A DNA stretch of 64,000 nucleotides from Pseudomonas entomophila (GTDB lineage: Bacteria > Pseudomonadota > Gammaproteobacteria > Pseudomonadales > Pseudomonadaceae), in assembly GCF_029193575.1 (NCBI RefSeq), contig NZ_JARGCS010000019.1, positions 1 through 64,000 on the forward strand. The letters are read 5' to 3'. The first letter of the stretch is position 1; the number at the start of each line of letters is the position of its first letter. The notes under the pieces were generated by a model. That model had not been told where the DNA came from, made no database searches, and saw only the letters and a program-made list of their open reading frames with translations. Of the stretch, positions 52,379 through 64,000 are shown piece after piece. The translations under genes and the position numbers were made by a program.

Positions 52379-54441
52379 GCGAATTGCTGCACCGCCTCGC
52401 CGCCCAGGCCGGGCTGGCCCGTGACTGGGTCGATGCCAACGACCGCCCGCAGCAGGTCAGCGACGACGCCCTGCGCCGGGTGCTCGCAGGCCTCGGCCAC
52501 CCCGCCCACGACGAGCGCGCCGTGGCCGCCAGCCTCCAGGCCCTGGCGCTGGCCGAGGACAGCGACCACCTGCCGCCGCTGCTCACCGTCGAGGTCGGCC
52601 AGCCCCTGGCGCTGGCGCAATGGTTCGCCGCCGGCAGCCCGGTGCGCGGCACCCTGGAAGACGGCAGCCCCCTGCACATCGCCCTCGACGGCGAAGCACG
52701 GCTGCCCGGCGGGCTGCCCCTGGGCTACCACCACCTGGACATCGACGGCCGTCGCTTCACCGTCGCCGTCGCCCCGCCACGCTGCTACAGCCTGGCCGAT
52801 GCCGTGGCGCAACCACCGGCACGCTGCTGGGGCCTGGCGGTGCAGCTCTACAGCCTGCGCCGCCCCGGCGATGGTGGCTACGGCGATTGCCTGGCCCTCG
52901 AACAGCTGGCCCGCGCCGCCGCCGAGCGTGGCGCCGATGCCCTGGCGATCAGCCCGATCCACGCGCTGTCGGCCTTCGACCAGCTGCACTACAGTCCCTA
53001 CTCGCCCTCCAGCCGGCTACTGCTCAACACCCTGTACGCCAGCCCCGCCGCGCTGCTCGGCGAGCGCGCGGTGCGCATGGCCATCGAGGCCTGCGGCCTG
53101 GAGCAGACCCTCGAAGACCTCGAACAACACCCACTGGTCGACTGGCCCCGCGCCGCCGATGCCCGCCTGCGACTGCTCGCGGCGCTGTACAAGGACTTCA
53201 GCCAAGGCGCGCACCCGCTGCGCGAAGACTTCGACAGCTTCCGCCAAGCCGGCGGCCAGGCCCTGGAGCACCACTGTCGCTTCGAAGCGCTGCAGGCCGA
53301 GGCCGTCGAACAGGGCCTGGGCGCCGACTGGCGGCGCTGGCCCAGCGCCTGGCACGACCCTTACCACCCCGAGGTCGAGGCCTTTGCCGCCAGCTACCCG
53401 GCACGCGTCGAGTTCCAGGCGTTCTGCCAGTGGCTCACCGAGCGCGGCCTGCAACGTGCCCAGGAGGCGGCGCGTGGCAATGGCATGGCCATCGGCCTGA
53501 TCGCCGACCTGGCGGTGGGCGCCGACGGCGCCGGCAGCCAGGCCTGGAGCCGACAGGACGAACTGCTGGCCGACCTCAAGGTCGGCGCCCCACCCGACAT
53601 CCTCAACCGCGCCGGGCAGGACTGGGGCATCTGCGCCTTCTCGCCCCAGGGCCTGAAGCGCAACGGCTACCGCGCCTTCATCGAGATGCTGCGGGCCAAC
53701 CTGGCCCACGCCGGCGGCTTGCGCATCGACCATGTGATGGGCCTGCGCCGCCTGTGGCTGATCCCGCGTGGCGCGACACCCCGCGAAGGCGCCTACCTGC
53801 ACTACCCACTGGACGACCTGCTGCGCCTGCTGGCCCTGGAGTCGGTGCGTCACCAGGCGGTGATCCTCGGCGAAGACCTCGGTACGGTGCCCGAAGGCCT
53901 GCGCGAACAGCTGGCGGCCAAGGCGGTGCTGGGCATGCGCGTGCTGCCCTTCGAGCAAACCTCGCCGGGCCGGTTCAAGCCGATCCTCGACTGGCCCGAC
54001 AGCGCCCTGGCCACCACCGGCACCCACGACCTGGCACCGCTGGCCGGCTGGCTCAAGGCCCGCGACATCGACTGGAACCACCGCCTGCACCTGATCGACG
54101 CCGCCACCGAACTGCACTGGCGCCACGAACGCCAGGCCGAGCGCGACGGCCTGCGCCATACCCTGGAGAGCAACTACGGGCCACTACACGACGACGAGGC
54201 CGTGATCGACGCGGCCATCCGCTACGTCGGCCACACCCGCGCGCCGCTGGTGCTGGTGCCGCTGGAAGACCTGCTGGGCAACGACGAGCAACCCAACCTG
54301 CCCGGCACCACCGACGGCCACCCCAACTGGCGGCGGCGCTTCGCCCACCCGGTGCGTGAACTGCTCGACGACGAACACGCCGCGCGGCGCCTGGAGCTGC
54401 TGGCCCAGGCCCGCGAACAAGCCTGGGAGCGCGACCGATGA
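52375..54441 (+). CDS. malQ: 4-alpha-glucanotransferase MalQ (amylomaltase)
   Basis: A 688-aa GH77 enzyme from ATG 52375 (MSELLHRLAAQAGLARDWVD). The N-terminal part is the longer bacterial type. Catalytic barrel motifs: YSPYSPSSRLLLNTLYASPA, LRIDHVMGLRRLWLIPRG (nucleophile Asp), AVILGEDLGTVPEGLREQLA (acid/base Glu) and TTGTHDLAPLAGWLKARD. It rearranges maltooligosaccharides and so supplies chains for TreY and for glycogen turnover. It overlaps treZ and treY by four bases each, implying coupled translation. Confidence 0.95.
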   Translation: MSELLHRLAAQAGLARDWVDANDRPQQVSDDALRRVLAGLGHPAHDERAVAASLQALALAEDSDHLPPLLTVEVGQPLALAQWFAAGSPVRGTLEDGSPLHIALDGEARLPGGLPLGYHHLDIDGRRFTVAVAPPRCYSLADAVAQPPARCWGLAVQLYSLRRPGDGGYGDCLALEQLARAAAERGADALAISPIHALSAFDQLHYSPYSPSSRLLLNTLYASPAALLGERAVRMAIEACGLEQTLEDLEQHPLVDWPRAADARLRLLAALYKDFSQGAHPLREDFDSFRQAGGQALEHHCRFEALQAEAVEQGLGADWRRWPSAWHDPYHPEVEAFAASYPARVEFQAFCQWLTERGLQRAQEAARGNGMAIGLIADLAVGADGAGSQAWSRQDELLADLKVGAPPDILNRAGQDWGICAFSPQGLKRNGYRAFIEMLRANLAHAGGLRIDHVMGLRRLWLIPRGATPREGAYLHYPLDDLLRLLALESVRHQAVILGEDLGTVPEGLREQLAAKAVLGMRVLPFEQTSPGRFKPILDWPDSALATTGTHDLAPLAGWLKARDIDWNHRLHLIDAATELHWRHERQAERDGLRHTLESNYGPLHDDEAVIDAAIRYVGHTRAPLVLVPLEDLLGNDEQPNLPGTTDGHPNWRRRFAHPVRELLDDEHAARRLELLAQAREQAWERDR

Positions 54442-57212
54442 AGCCCTTGACCGCGACCCTGCGCCTGCAACTGCACAGCGACTTCACCCTGGATGACGCC
54501 GTGCCGCTGGTGCCCTACTTCGCCCGCCTGGGCATCAGCCACCTGTACGCCTCGCCGATCCTCAAGGCGCGCGCCGGCTCGCGCCACGGCTACGATGTGG
54601 TCGACCCCACGCAGGTGAACCCGGAGCTTGGCGGCGAGGCGGCGCTGGAGCGCCTGGTGGCCGCCTTGCGCCAGCACGGCATGGGGTTGATCCTCGACAC
54701 GGTGTCCAACCACATGGCCGTCGGCGGTGCCGACAACCCCTGGTGGCAGAGCCTGCTGGCCTGGGGCCGGCGCAGCCCGTATGCCGAGTTCTTCGACATC
54801 CAGTGGCACTCCAGCGACCCACTGCTGGCCGGCCAGCTGCTGTTGCCGTTCCTGGGCAGCGACTACGGCGTGGCCTTGCAGCACGGCGAGATTCCCTTGG
54901 GCTTCGACGCCGAGCATGGACGTTTCGAGGTCGCCCACCACGACCACCGTTTCCCGATCTGCCCGCTGGACTACGGGCGCATCCTCGGCCACAGCAGCGA
55001 AGCCCCGCTGCGTGCCTTGGCCCAACCGTTCAGCACCCTGCACGATGCCGTCGACCCCCTGGCCGAAGCCCTGCCCCTGCATGCCGAGCTAGCGCGCCTG
55101 GCACGCGCCGGCCACGCCGTGGACGACGCCCTGGCGGCCTTCGACAGCCGCACCGAGGCCGGCTTCAAGCGTTTGCACCTGTTGCTGGAACGCCAGACTT
55201 ACCGCCTGGCCAGTTGGCGCACCGCCGCCGACGACATCAACTGGCGGCGTTTTTTCGACATCAACGAGCTTGGCGGCCTGCGGGTGGAGCGCGCGGTGGT
55301 GTTCGAGGCGACGCACGCCAAGCTGTTCGCGTTGATCGCGCGTGGCCTGGTGGACGGCCTGCGCATCGATCACATCGACGGCCTGGCCGACCCGCGCGGC
55401 TACTGCCGCAAGCTGCGTCGGCGGGTCGATGGGCTGCTGGCCGAGCGGCCACTGTCGGCGGCACTGGAGCATTTCCCGATCTACGTGGAGAAGATCCTCG
55501 GCAGCGACGAACACCTGCACCGCGACTGGCTCACCGATGGCACCACCGGCTACGAGTTCATGAACCAGGTGTCGCTGCTGCAGCACGACCCGGCCGGCGA
55601 GGCGCCGCTGACCGAGCTTTGGAGCACGGTCAGCGAACGCCCGCCGTTCGACGAGGAAGTGCGCACGGCTCGCCACTTGGTGCTCAACGCCAGCCTGGCC
55701 GGCGACTGCGAATCGGTGGCCCAGGCCCTGCTGCAGGTGGCCCGCGACAACCTGATGACCCGCGACCTGACCCTGGGCGCGATCCGCCGCGCCTTGCAGG
55801 CACTGGTCGAGCACTACCCGGTGTACCGCACCTACTTCACGGCCTGCGGCCGCCCGGCCGAGGACGAGGCGTTCTTCCAGCAGGCCCTGGCCGGCGCCCG
55901 GCAATCGCTCGGCGAGGCTGACTGGCCGCTGCTCGAACACCTCGAGCGCTGGCTCGGCGGCCAACCCTGGCGCGCGCTTCCGCCAGGTCGCCCACGCAAG
56001 CACCTGCGCCATGCTTGCGTGCGCTTCCAGCAGCTCACCGCACCGAGCGCGGCCAAGGCCGTGGAAGACACCGCCTTCTATCGCAGCGCCCGGCTGCTGT
56101 CGCGCAACGACGTGGGCTTCGAAGCCGAACGTTTCAGCGCCACGCCCGCGCAATTTCACAACGAAGCCCAGCGCCGCCTGCGCGACTTCCCCGACAACCT
56201 GCTGGCCACCGCCACCCATGACCACAAGCGCGGCGAGGATTGCCGCGCGCGCCTGGCGGTGCTCAGTGAACTCGCACCCTGGCTGGCCAGCCGCGTCGAA
56301 CACTGGCGCGAACTGGCCGCCCCCTTGCGCGTGCAACTCGACGAAGGCCCCGCGCCCAGCCCAGGCGACGAACTGATGCTGTGGCAGACCCTGCTCGGCA
56401 GTTGGCCTCTGGACCTGCGCACGGACGACGCCCAAGCCCTGCGCCCGTTCACCGAACGCCTGCGCCAGTGGCAGCAGAAAGCCCTGCGCGAGGCCAAGCT
56501 GCGCAGCAGCTGGAGCGCGCCTAACGAAGCCTACGAACACGCCTGCGCGGCCTACCTGGACGGGCTGCTGCTGGAGGCCGAGAACCAGCAGTTGCGCCAG
56601 TCGCTGGCCGACGCCGCCGAACGCATCGCCTGCCCTGGCGCGCTCAACGGCCTGGCGCAGTGCCTGTTGCGCATGACCACCCCCGGCGTGCCCGACCTGT
56701 ACCAGGGTAATGAATACTGGGACCTGAGCCTGGTCGACCCGGACAACCGCCGCCCGGTGGACTACGCTTGCCGACGGGCCAGCCTGAACGACCGCGCCAC
56801 CCCCGCCGAGCTGCTGTCGCAGTGGCGTGACGGGCGTATCAAGCAGGCCCTGGTCGCCCGCGTGCTAGACCTGCGCCAAGCCCACACCGCGTTGTTCCGT
56901 GACGGCGCCTACCTGCCGCTGACCGTGCAGGGCCGCCACGCCGAACAGGTGCTGGCCTTCGCCCGTCTCGGCGAGGGCGAGCGCGCGATCGTCGTCGTGC
57001 CACGCCTGGCCAGCGGCCTGCTCGGCGCGGCGCCGACACCCCTGATCCCGGCACAGAACTGGGACGATACCCGGCTGATCCTGCCGTTTGCCTTGTCACC
57101 TGCCCATTGCACGGGACTTTTCCCGCACACCGCTGTCAGCCCTTCAAGGGAGCTGATGCTGAGCGCCGTGCTGAATGAGTTTCCGGTCAACCTGTTGATT
57201 GAAACTGCATGA
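54438..57212 (+). CDS. treY: Maltooligosyl trehalose synthase TreY
   Basis: A 924-aa GH13 protein from ATG 54438, longer than many but within the TreY range. LYASPILKARAGSRHGYDVV, LILDTVSNHMAVGGADNPWW, INELGGLRVERAVVFEATHA, LRIDHIDGLADPRGYCRKLR (nucleophile Asp), FPIYVEKILGSDEHL (acid/base Glu) and LATATHDHKRGEDCRARLAV are diagnostic. It turns the reducing end of a maltodextrin into a trehalose unit by intramolecular transglycosylation; TreZ then releases trehalose. Adjacent to treZ and malQ in a single operon. Confidence 0.95.
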   Translation: MKPLTATLRLQLHSDFTLDDAVPLVPYFARLGISHLYASPILKARAGSRHGYDVVDPTQVNPELGGEAALERLVAALRQHGMGLILDTVSNHMAVGGADNPWWQSLLAWGRRSPYAEFFDIQWHSSDPLLAGQLLLPFLGSDYGVALQHGEIPLGFDAEHGRFEVAHHDHRFPICPLDYGRILGHSSEAPLRALAQPFSTLHDAVDPLAEALPLHAELARLARAGHAVDDALAAFDSRTEAGFKRLHLLLERQTYRLASWRTAADDINWRRFFDINELGGLRVERAVVFEATHAKLFALIARGLVDGLRIDHIDGLADPRGYCRKLRRRVDGLLAERPLSAALEHFPIYVEKILGSDEHLHRDWLTDGTTGYEFMNQVSLLQHDPAGEAPLTELWSTVSERPPFDEEVRTARHLVLNASLAGDCESVAQALLQVARDNLMTRDLTLGAIRRALQALVEHYPVYRTYFTACGRPAEDEAFFQQALAGARQSLGEADWPLLEHLERWLGGQPWRALPPGRPRKHLRHACVRFQQLTAPSAAKAVEDTAFYRSARLLSRNDVGFEAERFSATPAQFHNEAQRRLRDFPDNLLATATHDHKRGEDCRARLAVLSELAPWLASRVEHWRELAAPLRVQLDEGPAPSPGDELMLWQTLLGSWPLDLRTDDAQALRPFTERLRQWQQKALREAKLRSSWSAPNEAYEHACAAYLDGLLLEAENQQLRQSLADAAERIACPGALNGLAQCLLRMTTPGVPDLYQGNEYWDLSLVDPDNRRPVDYACRRASLNDRATPAELLSQWRDGRIKQALVARVLDLRQAHTALFRDGAYLPLTVQGRHAEQVLAFARLGEGERAIVVVPRLASGLLGAAPTPLIPAQNWDDTRLILPFALSPAHCTGLFPHTAVSPSRELMLSAVLNEFPVNLLIETA

Positions 57213-57229
57213 ACATCAGGAGCGTCGAG

Positions 57230-57472
57230 ATGAGTGTCGAAGAAAAACGTATTCGCGAGTTCGCCTACCAGATCTGGGAGTCGGAGGGTAAGCCCGAAGG
57301 CCAGGAAGAACGCCATTGGGACATGGCACGCAAGCTGGCCGAAGCCGAGGCGCTGGCGCCCAAGGCCGCCCCACGCAAGAAGGCCGCGGCCAAGCCCAAG
57401 CCTGCGGTCGCTGCCGAGAAGCCTGCAGTGCTGAAGAAGCCGCGCGTGACCAAGAAGCCGGCAGCCGGCTGA
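57230..57472 (+). CDS. DUF2934 protein with basic Lys/Pro/Ala tail
   Basis: An 80-aa protein. The ATG at 57230 lies seven bases after AGGAG and gives MSVEEKRIREFAYQIWESEG, KPEGQEERHWDMARKLAEAE, the DUF2934 motif. An in-frame ATG at 57209 overlaps the treY stop but lacks a binding site. From residue 48 on the chain is almost only Lys, Ala and Pro with PK and AAK repeats (APRKKAAAKPKPAV, KKPRVTKKPAAG), reminiscent of histone-H1-like bacterial tails. No function is known; its place inside the glycogen/trehalose operon suggests a role tied to stress or stationary phase. Confidence 0.82.
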   Translation: MSVEEKRIREFAYQIWESEGKPEGQEERHWDMARKLAEAEALAPKAAPRKKAAAKPKPAVAAEKPAVLKKPRVTKKPAAG

Positions 57473-57553
57473 CCGGCGCCGCGAGGGCAAGCCCCGCGAT
57501 TGGGCCGCAACGCGGCCCCTCTCCCTGACACCCTTGGCAACCAGAGGACCGCC

Positions 57554-59707
<2,154 letters not shown>

Positions 59708-59757
59708 ACCCGGCGACCTCGCTTCGGTCCTAGACTGTAGCTATGCGACAGCCGAGC

Positions 59758-59823
59758 CTGTGGGAGCAACGGTCTTTGTCGTGCCTGTGCCGGCCCTGTC
59801 GCGGGGCAAGCCTGCTCCCACAG
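59758..59823. repeat. REP pair downstream of glgX
   Basis: cctgtgggagca and tgctcccacagg form the outer arms; the core gtcgcggggcaagcctgctc is the REP type seen throughout the window. Confidence 0.75.
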
Positions 59824-59867
59824 GAACCGAGATGCCGCCAAGACGAAGGACTACATCAGGAGTCGTC

Positions 59868-60662
59868 GTGAACTTCGAAGCCGGCAGCCCAGGTTACGCC
59901 AGTGTCGCCCAGGCCCCCGCCGTGCACCGGGTGCGGGTGCTGACCGTGAATACCCACAAGGGCTTCACCGCCTTCAACCGGCGCTTCATCCTGCCGGAGC
60001 TGCGCGAGGCGGTGCGCAGCACCCAGGCCGACATCGTGTTCCTCCAGGAGGTGCTCGGCAGCCACGACCGCCACGCCGCGCGCTACCCCGGGTGGCCGCA
60101 GACCTCGCAGTACGAGTTCCTCGCCGACAGCATGTGGAGCGACTTCGCCTATGGCCGCAATGCCGTCTACCCGGACGGCCACCACGGCAACGCGCTGCTG
60201 TCCAAGTACCCGATCCTCGAACACCGCAACCTCGACGTATCGATCACCGGCCCCGAGCGCCGTGGCCTGTTGCACTGCGTGCTGGACGTGCCTGGCCAGC
60301 GCCAGGAGCATGCCATCTGCGTGCATCTCTCATTGCTGGAAAGCCACCGCCAGCAGCAACTGCAACTGCTGGGCAAGCTACTCGACGCCCTGCCCGCCGA
60401 CGCCCCGGTGATCATCGCCGGCGACTTCAACGACTGGCAACTGCGCGGCAACCGTACCTTGGGCCGCGCGCGCGGCCTGCACGAAGCCTTCGAACGCCAT
60501 CACGGGCTGCTCGCACGCACCTACCCCGCGCGTTTGCCGCTGCTGCGCCTGGACCGCGTCTACCTGCGCAACGCCGAAAGCCACGCACCGCGGATCCTCG
60601 GCCATAAGCCGTGGACCCACCTGTCCGACCACCTGCCACTGACGGTGGAAGTGCGTCTCTAG
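59868..60662 (+). CDS. Endonuclease/exonuclease/phosphatase-family protein
   Basis: A 264-aa protein beginning at GTG 59868, five bases after AGGAG. Family motifs in order: VRVLTVNTHKGF, DIVFLQEVLGSH (metal-binding Glu), YGRNAVYPDGHHGNALLSKY, CVHLSLLESHRQQQLQLL (His), VIIAGDFNDWQ (Asp, Asn) and a final HLSDHLPLTVEV (Asp-His). These metal-dependent phosphodiesterases act on DNA, lipid head groups or phosphoesters; homologues in pseudomonads often lie near phospholipase-D/cardiolipin-synthase genes, none of which is visible here. No signal peptide. Specific substrate unknown. Confidence 0.88.
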   Translation: MNFEAGSPGYASVAQAPAVHRVRVLTVNTHKGFTAFNRRFILPELREAVRSTQADIVFLQEVLGSHDRHAARYPGWPQTSQYEFLADSMWSDFAYGRNAVYPDGHHGNALLSKYPILEHRNLDVSITGPERRGLLHCVLDVPGQRQEHAICVHLSLLESHRQQQLQLLGKLLDALPADAPVIIAGDFNDWQLRGNRTLGRARGLHEAFERHHGLLARTYPARLPLLRLDRVYLRNAESHAPRILGHKPWTHLSDHLPLTVEVRL

Positions 60663-60977
60663 CAATGTTTCGGCATAGCGCCCTCGCGGCAAAGAACCTT
60701 CCCTGCTATCGAAACGTCCATTCCAAGCAAATTCAATGAATTACCCATGCAGACACGCCACCAAGGTGGTTTTAACCGTTTCTTGACGCAAGCCTTGCCG
60801 TCTCCTTAGCTGAACATATCGCCCTCTGCGAAAATTTCGCGCCGAGCCTCTAGTTCGCGCCTTTGCGCGCGCCTGGAAGCCCCGCGCGCTGGTTTGGGTC
60901 GCCCCTGTTTTCGTGCCGTACAGCTCGTGACATCAGGCCAGGTCTTGGCTGTTACCCACGCCTACAGGAGATCCGCC
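60663..60977. other. Intergenic region before the beta-barrel gene
   Basis: 315 bases. The first half is AT-richer and has several near-consensus promoter fragments but none convincing. No RNA gene or REP is present. Confidence 0.35.
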
Positions 60978-62054
60978 ATGAAACGAGCATCGACCCCCTC
61001 GCGTTTCGAGTGCCTGTTCTGCGCGGTTTCCACGTCGCTGCTTCTGGCAACCCCGTTGGAAACCTTCGCACTCGACCTCGACGACGACCCGCCTTTCGCC
61101 AACCTGTTGCAGCAGCCGACGTTGCCGCAGTTGTCGCTGGACCCGGTGAGCGCCAGCGGCGTGGGCCTGGGGACGTTGCAAGCGTTTTCCGAGCGGATGG
61201 GCGAACGCCACGGCCAGTTGCCGACCGACTTCACCGCCAGCCAGTGGGCGCAGTTCTTCCCCGGCGCCGGGCGGCCGGTGCACCAGGCCCCGGCGCACCT
61301 GGAGGCGCCCAGCCAACAGCTGATGGTCGGCCCCGACCTGTTCGTGCGCGAGACCGCCGCGGGCAACGTACACCGCGCCGGGATCTTCGTGGGCCACAAC
61401 AACCTGCAGAGCAGCTTCAACGGCATGCGCCCGTTGCTGGGCGACAAGCAGCGCAACGCCGTCAACCTGAGCGGCGAAAGCCTGGGGGTGTACTGGAGCA
61501 TGACCCATGACCAGGGCTGGCACGTGGACGCGGTGGCCATGGGCACGCGCATCGACGTCAATGGCCGCGGCCAAGGCGGCCAGCGCCTGGACGACAGCGG
61601 CCATGCGATGACCTTCTCGGTGGAGGGCGGCTTCCCCATCGGCCTGGGCGGCAACTGGGTGATCGAACCCCAGGCGCAGTTGATCAACCAGCAGTTCTTC
61701 CCCGGCAACCAGGCCCAGGCCGAAACCTTGCAGGCCTTCGACAGCCAGCCGAGCTGGAGCGGCCGGGTCGGTGCCAAGTTGTCGGCACGCTACGAAGTGC
61801 GGGGGATGCCGATCGAACCCTACGTGCGCACCAACGTGTGGTACGACTTCAGCAATGCCGACGCGGTCAAGCTCGACCAGGTGGACAAGATCTCCAGCTC
61901 GCGCAGCGCGGCCACGGTGGAGTTGGGCTTGGGGCTGGTGGCGCGGGTCACGCCGACGGTGGCGCTGTTCGTCAGCGCCGACTACAGCAGCGATGTGGAT
62001 GACAACGACCTGAACGGGTTGATCGGCAGCCTGGGGGTACGGATGCGTTGGTGA
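60978..62054 (+). CDS. Autotransporter-type outer-membrane beta-barrel protein
   Basis: A 358-aa precursor from ATG 60978 (AGGAGATCCGCC upstream). A signal peptide with a hydrophobic core (FCAVSTSLLLATPLETFA) is followed by mature sequence beginning near LDLDDD. Residues 120-358 alternate amphipathic strands, e.g. GVYWSMTHDQGWHVDAVAMG, FSVEGGFPIGLGGNWVIEPQ, EPYVRTNVWYDFSNADAVKL and VALFVSADYSS, and the chain ends in VRMRW with a terminal aromatic residue, as outer-membrane barrels do. This resembles the autotransporter translocator domain, but the N-terminal part is only about 100 residues and has no repeats, so there is little or no passenger. Function unknown. Confidence 0.75.
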   Translation: MKRASTPSRFECLFCAVSTSLLLATPLETFALDLDDDPPFANLLQQPTLPQLSLDPVSASGVGLGTLQAFSERMGERHGQLPTDFTASQWAQFFPGAGRPVHQAPAHLEAPSQQLMVGPDLFVRETAAGNVHRAGIFVGHNNLQSSFNGMRPLLGDKQRNAVNLSGESLGVYWSMTHDQGWHVDAVAMGTRIDVNGRGQGGQRLDDSGHAMTFSVEGGFPIGLGGNWVIEPQAQLINQQFFPGNQAQAETLQAFDSQPSWSGRVGAKLSARYEVRGMPIEPYVRTNVWYDFSNADAVKLDQVDKISSSRSAATVELGLGLVARVTPTVALFVSADYSSDVDDNDLNGLIGSLGVRMRW

Positions 62055-62070
62055 GCAGCGAATATGGCGC

Positions 62071-62106
62071 CCCCCTTGTAGGAGCGGGGCAAGCCCGCTC
62101 CAAGGG
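62071..62106. terminator. REP hairpin between convergent beta-barrel gene and glgB
   Basis: ccccttgtaggagcgggg and its complement gcccgctccaagggg form a long imperfect stem with a short caa centre, placed between two convergent stops. A REP acting as a bidirectional terminator is likely. Confidence 0.6.
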
Positions 62107-62120
62107 GATGCGCCGTGACA

Positions 62121-64000
<1,880 letters not shown>

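Noticed and set aside
60758..60778. ccaccaaggtggtttt as an intrinsic terminator after the phosphatase-family gene
   Set aside because: The stem is only five pairs with a two-base loop, too small to be convincing.

Overview
The window looks like a chromosomal segment of a Pseudomonas of the P. putida group. The evidence is high GC, dense REP repeats of the type cgcggggcaagcccgctcc in the intergenic spaces, and the pairing of a reductive pyrimidine-degradation operon with a glycogen/trehalose cluster and a zwf/gnd pair. The attribution rests on recognition, not on a database search.

Layout: (1) 1-5.6 kb is an insertion-sequence graveyard with less GC-rich genes. It holds a partial IS66-type tnpB at the left edge, a DUF3885-like gene, a small membrane protein, and an IS66-family element (1870-5058) with 9-bp perfect terminal inverted repeats and an 8-bp target duplication. 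That element carries a glyoxalase/bleomycin-resistance-like passenger gene and sits inside an older tnpC relic. (2) 5.5-7.7 kb holds two small Pseudomonas-type proteins, a strongly structured putative RNA element, REPs and a CPBP membrane protease homologue. (3) 7.7-30.1 kb is a type VI secretion cluster, entirely on the minus strand: tssA-tssB-tssC-hcp-tssE-tssF-tssG-tssH(clpV), then three non-core genes, then vgrG-tagH-tssK-tssL-tssM-tagF. (4) 30.2-35 kb holds a catalase-related peroxidase, an anti-sigma factor divergent from an ECF sigma factor, Cu/Zn superoxide dismutase and a CorA/ZntB-type transporter. (5) 35.2-43.6 kb is a complete reductive pyrimidine pathway: pydC, an NCS1 transporter, pydB, pydX, pydA and a RutR-like TetR regulator. 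(6) 43.7-48.4 kb holds a GH15 glycoside hydrolase, zwf, gnd and a small coiled-coil protein. (7) 49-64 kb is glgA-treZ-malQ-treY-(DUF2934)-glgX, an endonuclease/exonuclease/phosphatase-family protein, a beta-barrel protein, and convergent glgB running off the right edge.

The most interesting part is the three-gene cassette between clpV and vgrG (18332-20189). The first gene overlaps the clpV stop codon and matches the ricin/Shiga-type ribosome-inactivating fold. The second ends in a barnase-like ribonuclease motif set (Glu134, Arg151, His167). The third has a papain/C39-like arrangement (Gln5, Cys11, His148, Asp160). All three look like toxic enzymes and no immunity gene is evident beside them, so they are proposed as T6SS cargo, possibly aimed at eukaryotic cells. 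A shared promoter-like block (GGAATAA, 15 nt, TGTT) plus leader precedes both tssA and vgrG, implying co-regulation; it resembles an ECF sigma promoter, and an ECF sigma gene lies 2.5 kb beyond tssA.

The glycogen/trehalose genes form a tightly coupled operon (several ATGA overlaps). It would convert glycogen-derived maltodextrins to trehalose through TreY/TreZ, with GlgX, MalQ and GlgB handling branching and chain length. The pyd genes would take up pyrimidines or hydantoins and reduce and hydrolyse them to beta-alanine or beta-aminoisobutyrate. No tRNA, rRNA or CRISPR array was seen.
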